Assembly (NCBI GenBank): GCA_041476585.1
Contig: JBGOTT010000192.1
Span: forward strand, 1-7,952
Direction: 5' to 3'
Length of the DNA stretch: 7,952 nt
DNA from: JADGRQ01 sp041476585
Lineage (GTDB): Bacteria > Pseudomonadota > Gammaproteobacteria > Burkholderiales > SG8-39
Part shown: positions 5,371-7,952 of the stretch, in pieces
How the letters are laid out: every line of letters begins with the position of its first letter
How positions within the stretch are numbered: position 1 is the stretch's first letter
Program-made: the position numbers and the translations under genes
The notes under the pieces: model-generated
Databases searched by the model: none
What the model saw: the letters and a program-made list of their open reading frames with translations, nothing else
Told to the model about the DNA's origin: nothing

Positions 5371-5759
5371 GACTTCGCTCCGGACCTCGACGCGCGTCGC
5401 GCGCGCACTCGCTTGAGCGCGGCGGCAACCGCCGAGCGCCGCCCGGCGCGCGCTTGCGCGCCTGCGGGCGCCGGGCGCGCGTCGGCGTGGCGGATGCGTG
5501 CCTTGCGTATCGCGGCACGCTGTTTGGCGGCTGCCGCATCGGCCGCGGTCCACGGCCGGCCGACGGGTGCCGGCACCATCGCGATGCAATCCACCGGACA
5601 GGGCGCCAGGCATAGTTCGCATCCCGTGCAGTACTCCTCGATCACCGTGTGCATCAGTTGATCGGCGCCGACGATCGCGTCCACCGGGCAGGCGCGAATG
5701 CAGAGCGTGCAGCCGATGCAACGTGCTTCATCGATCAGCGCAAGCCTCGCGCGTTTCAT
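5367..5759 (-). CDS. 2x[4Fe-4S] ferredoxin, RnfB-like, short form
   Basis: This 130-residue protein has two complete cluster motifs: Cys14-x2-Cys17-x2-Cys20-x3-Cys24-Pro and Cys44-x2-Cys47-x2-Cys50-x3-Cys54-Pro. DEARCIGCTLCIRACPVDAI resembles the ferredoxin domain of RnfB. Unlike full RnfB it has no N-terminal membrane anchor and no extra four-Cys cluster domain. After residue 65 it continues as an Ala/Arg-rich basic tail with no recognisable fold. An in-frame upstream start at 5801 would run into pyrD; ATG 5759 shares ATGA with the pyrD stop and begins directly before the cluster domain. It probably moves electrons in the cytosol, possibly for iron-sulfur or redox enzymes. Membership of a true Rnf complex is doubtful because no rnfA/C/D/G/E is nearby. 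Confidence 0.85.
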   Translation of the reverse strand: MKRARLALIDEARCIGCTLCIRACPVDAIVGADQLMHTVIEEYCTGCELCLAPCPVDCIAMVPAPVGRPWTAADAAAAKQRAAIRKARIRHADARPAPAGAQARAGRRSAVAAALKRVRARRASRSGAKS

Positions 5760-6793
5760 GCGCGCAATTCCCGGGACGCCAGGGCGATCGCGCGCGCGCA
5801 TTCGGCAACCAACCCCGGCCCGCGATAGACGAGGCCGGTGTAGAGCTGCACCAGGTGAGCGCCGGCGCGGATTTTCGCGACTGCATCCGCCCCCGACAGG
5901 ATTCCCCCGGCGCCGATCAGCACGATCGATCCCGCGAATTCGGCCGACAGCGCTGCGAGCACGCGCGTGGCGCGCTGGGCAATCGGCGCGCCCGACAGGC
6001 CTCCGGCTTCGCGCGCGTGCGCCAGACCTTCCACACCGTCGCGCGACAGCGACGTGTTGGTCGCGATCACGGCGTCGAGCGCATGCTGGCGCACCGCCTT
6101 CGCAATCTCGCCGATCCGTGCTTCATCCAGGTCCGGCGCAATCTTCAGCGCAAGCGGCACGCGCCTGCCGGTGACCCGCTCGAGCCGCTCGCGCGTTGCG
6201 ACGACCCGTGCAAGCAACCGGTCGAGTTCGACGCTCTCCTGCAGTGCGCGCAGCCCTTCGGTATTCGGCGACGACACGTTGATCGAGACGTAGCTCGCGC
6301 GGTCGTAGACGCCCTCGAGGCACAGGCAATAGTCGTCGGCTGCGCGCTCGAGCGGCGTGTCGAAATTCTTGCCGATATTGATGCCGAGAATGCCGCGGTA
6401 ACGCGCACGCGACAGATTGGCGCGGAACGCTTCCAGTCCGACGTTGTTGAAACCGAACCGGTTGATCAGCGCGCCCGCCTGCGGCAGGCGAAACAGACGC
6501 GGCCGCGGATTGCCCGGCTGCGGGCGCGGCGTGACGGTGCCGACCTCGATGAAGCCGAATCCGAGCGCGGCAAGAGCATCGATGTGAACGGCATCCTTGT
6601 CCAGCCCCGCCGCGAGCCCGACCGGGTTGGGAAACTCCAGACCCATCGCATGCACCGGCTGCGGCGGCACGCGGGGCGCGAGGAGCGCGAGAATTCCGCA
6701 CGCGCGCAGCGCTCCGGCGCCGCTGAGGGTTACGCGATGCGCAGTCTCCGGATCGAGCGAAAACAGCAGTGGCCGCGCCAGCGCGTAAAGCAT
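5756..6793 (-). CDS. pyrD: dihydroorotate dehydrogenase (quinone), class 2
   Basis: This 345-residue protein catalyses the fourth step of pyrimidine synthesis, oxidising dihydroorotate to orotate with FMN and passing electrons to membrane quinone. The N-terminal helical segment (about 1-40, MLYALARPLLFSLDPETAHR) is the class 2 membrane-docking region. The FMN-barrel motifs follow: NPVGLAAGLDKD (56-67), INRFGFNNVG (110-119), GINIGKN (137-143), and SINVSSPNTEGLR (170-182) with catalytic Ser175. Lys217 in LALKIAPDL and the phosphate-binding IGAGGILSG (293-301) are also present. No residues look missing. It follows bpt by 37 nt without a strong ribosome site and its stop overlaps the ferredoxin start. 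The identification is unambiguous. Confidence 0.97.
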   Translation of the reverse strand: MLYALARPLLFSLDPETAHRVTLSGAGALRACGILALLAPRVPPQPVHAMGLEFPNPVGLAAGLDKDAVHIDALAALGFGFIEVGTVTPRPQPGNPRPRLFRLPQAGALINRFGFNNVGLEAFRANLSRARYRGILGINIGKNFDTPLERAADDYCLCLEGVYDRASYVSINVSSPNTEGLRALQESVELDRLLARVVATRERLERVTGRRVPLALKIAPDLDEARIGEIAKAVRQHALDAVIATNTSLSRDGVEGLAHAREAGGLSGAPIAQRATRVLAALSAEFAGSIVLIGAGGILSGADAVAKIRAGAHLVQLYTGLVYRGPGLVAECARAIALASRELRA

Positions 6794-6830
6794 GGCGCCA
6801 TTTTACCGCTGCGACTCTTGCCGCTACCGC

Positions 6831-7580
6831 TCAGGCGCTGGCGCCGGGAGGGTCGCGCCGATCGAGCCGCCGCCACACGCCCCCGACGAATCCCTCGATC
6901 GGCTCGAAGCGCGACTTGTAGGCCATCTTCGGGCTTTCGCGGATCCAGTACCCGAGGTAGAGGTAGGGCAGCCCGAGCTGGCGGCAGACCTCGATCTGCC
7001 ACAGAACGTTGAAGGTGCCGTAGCTCGCGGCATGCCGGTCCGGATCGTAGAACGTATAGACCGACGACAGCCCGTCGGGCAGGAAATCGACGATCGATAT
7101 CATTGCAAGGATGCCCGCGTTGCGAAACTCGATCAGCCGCGTATCGACGCGGCTCTGCAGCAGGAAATGCGAGTATTGGTCGCGGCTGTCATTGTCCATG
7201 CCGCCCCCCGAATGCCGCCTGGACTGGTAGCGCAGATAGAGCCCGTAATGCTCGAGGCGGAACTTGAGCGGCTGCGTCTGCGCAGCGAGCCCCGCATGCC
7301 GCCTCCAGGCGCGCCGCTGCGAGCGGCTGGCTTCGAATTCGGCGATCGGGATGCGCACCGGTACGCAGGCGCGGCAGCTATCGCAGTGCGGGCGGTAGGT
7401 AAAGATCCCGCTGCGACGAAAGCCCGATTTGACCAGGTCGCCGTACAGTTCGGTGTTGATCAGGTGCGATGGCGTCGCCACTTGGGAGCGCGCCATGCGA
7501 TCCGGCAGATAGCTGCACGGATACGGCGCAGTCACGTAGAACTGCAGTACTGCATGCGGCAGGTCATTGAGGCGGGACAT
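6831..7580 (-). CDS. bpt: aspartate/glutamate leucyltransferase (bacterial ATE-type protein transferase)
   Basis: This 249-residue enzyme transfers Leu from Leu-tRNA to proteins with N-terminal Asp or Glu, marking them for ClpS/ClpAP degradation. The N-terminal ATE domain has Cys22 (YPCSYLP) and the Cys66-x2-Cys69-x2-Cys72 cluster (CDSCRACVPVR). The C-terminal GNAT-like half ends in the family signature YLGYWIRESPKMAYKSRF (208-225). Length is usual for Bpt. The start at 7580 overlaps the end of aat by 17 nt, with only a weak ribosome site, so translation is probably coupled. Pairing with aat puts both leucine-adding N-degron enzymes in one transcript. Naming as Bpt rather than an arginyl transferase follows the bacterial family; the substrate residue cannot be read directly from the sequence. 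Confidence 0.94.
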   Translation of the reverse strand: MSRLNDLPHAVLQFYVTAPYPCSYLPDRMARSQVATPSHLINTELYGDLVKSGFRRSGIFTYRPHCDSCRACVPVRIPIAEFEASRSQRRAWRRHAGLAAQTQPLKFRLEHYGLYLRYQSRRHSGGGMDNDSRDQYSHFLLQSRVDTRLIEFRNAGILAMISIVDFLPDGLSSVYTFYDPDRHAASYGTFNVLWQIEVCRQLGLPYLYLGYWIRESPKMAYKSRFEPIEGFVGGVWRRLDRRDPPGASA

Positions 7581-7952
7581 CTGTGCGGTGCCTGATTCCT
7601 TCCCACTTACCCGGCGGAACGTCGTAGTTTACCAATGCCTCGACCTTGCGCAAGAACTCCGCTCGCCGGATCGGCCGCGCACCGAGCGAGGCCAGGTGCC
7701 GGGTGTCCATCTGGCAGTCGATCATGGAACCGCCGCGTCCGCGCAATTCCTGCACCAGGGCGACCAGGGCAACCTTGGAGGCGTCGGTCGCCCGCGCAAA
7801 CATCGATTCGCCGAAGAACATTCGCCCGATCGAGACGCCATACAATCCGCCGAGCAGCGCTCCGTCACGCCAGGTCTCGACCGAGTGCGCGTGGCCGAGC
7901 CGGTGCATTCTGAGATAGGCGGCGCGCATTTCGTCGGTGATCCAGGTACCGG
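7564..7952 (-). CDS. aat: leucyl/phenylalanyl-tRNA-protein transferase, C-terminal 128 residues (5' end outside window)
   Basis: The frame is open from the right edge: the first full codons read GTWITDEMRAAY, so the ATG at 7929 is internal. The enzyme adds Leu or Phe to proteins with N-terminal Lys or Arg, the other branch of the bacterial N-degron pathway feeding ClpS. Recognised motifs are TWITDEM, HRLGHAHSVETW, LLGGLYGVSIGRMFFGESMF and the later DCQ. About 100 residues of the usual 230 or so are missing because the gene runs off the window. The last 17 nt overlap the bpt start, and the C-terminus ends with a short polar tail (HRTDVPPQ). Confidence 0.96.
   Translation of the reverse strand, partial: GTWITDEMRAAYLRMHRLGHAHSVETWRDGALLGGLYGVSIGRMFFGESMFARATDASKVALVALVQELRGRGGSMIDCQMDTRHLASLGARPIRRAEFLRKVEALVNYDVPPGKWEGIRHRTDVPPQ

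Noticed and set aside
4727..5539. 412-residue reading that extends the DUF1841 gene across nth
   Set aside because: The extension is the off-frame shadow of nth; nth matches its family along its full length with all catalytic and cluster residues, and DUF1841 has its own coupled start.
5498..7012. 504-codon plus-strand open frame opposite the ferredoxin and pyrD genes
   Set aside because: It is Arg/Ala/Pro-rich antisense sequence across two well-identified genes and has no family features.

Overview
The window looks like a chromosomal segment of a GC-rich betaproteobacterium. The lineage is inferred from the aat-bpt-pyrD gene order, a stand-alone RnfB-like ferredoxin beside nth, a DUF1841 gene, and the wording of the MoxR and FecR-type proteins. 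No mobile element, tRNA, rRNA or CRISPR array is visible. Almost all the sequence is coding, mostly on the minus strand.

Right part (4301-7952, minus strand, transcribed right to left): a tightly packed housekeeping run of aat (5' end outside the window), bpt, pyrD, a small 2x[4Fe-4S] ferredoxin, nth and a DUF1841 gene. Neighbours overlap (17 nt; ATGA; ATGA) or are separated by 5 to 37 nt, so this is very probably one operon. It combines the two N-degron aminoacyl transferases, the quinone-linked pyrimidine enzyme, and an iron-sulfur DNA glycosylase next to a ferredoxin.

Middle (3577-4304, plus strand): a sigma70-like promoter leads into two small exported monoheme cytochromes c joined by an ATGA overlap. 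They resemble the two halves of a dihaem cytochrome c4. The last stop codon overlaps the stop of the convergent DUF1841 gene.

Left part (1-3519, minus strand): a two-gene export module and the start of a MoxR AAA ATPase. The first module gene encodes a signal peptide, TPR repeats and an outer-membrane barrel of the Slam (surface lipoprotein assembly modifier, DUF560) kind. Nine bases after its stop comes a 515-residue exported protein with an N-terminal FecR-type domain, a Pro/Gly/Ser linker and a C-terminal domain that looks like the TbpB-type small barrel found in Slam clients. My main inference is that these two genes form a Slam-like translocator and its cognate cargo, with an unusual FecR-type passenger and no good lipobox. 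An 87-codon reading frame with a signal-peptide-like start overlaps the start of the Slam-like gene and may be a third, small member.

The only stretch over 300 bases without a secure gene is 3266-3639. It holds the divergent promoter region, several short inverted repeats and that candidate small ORF.
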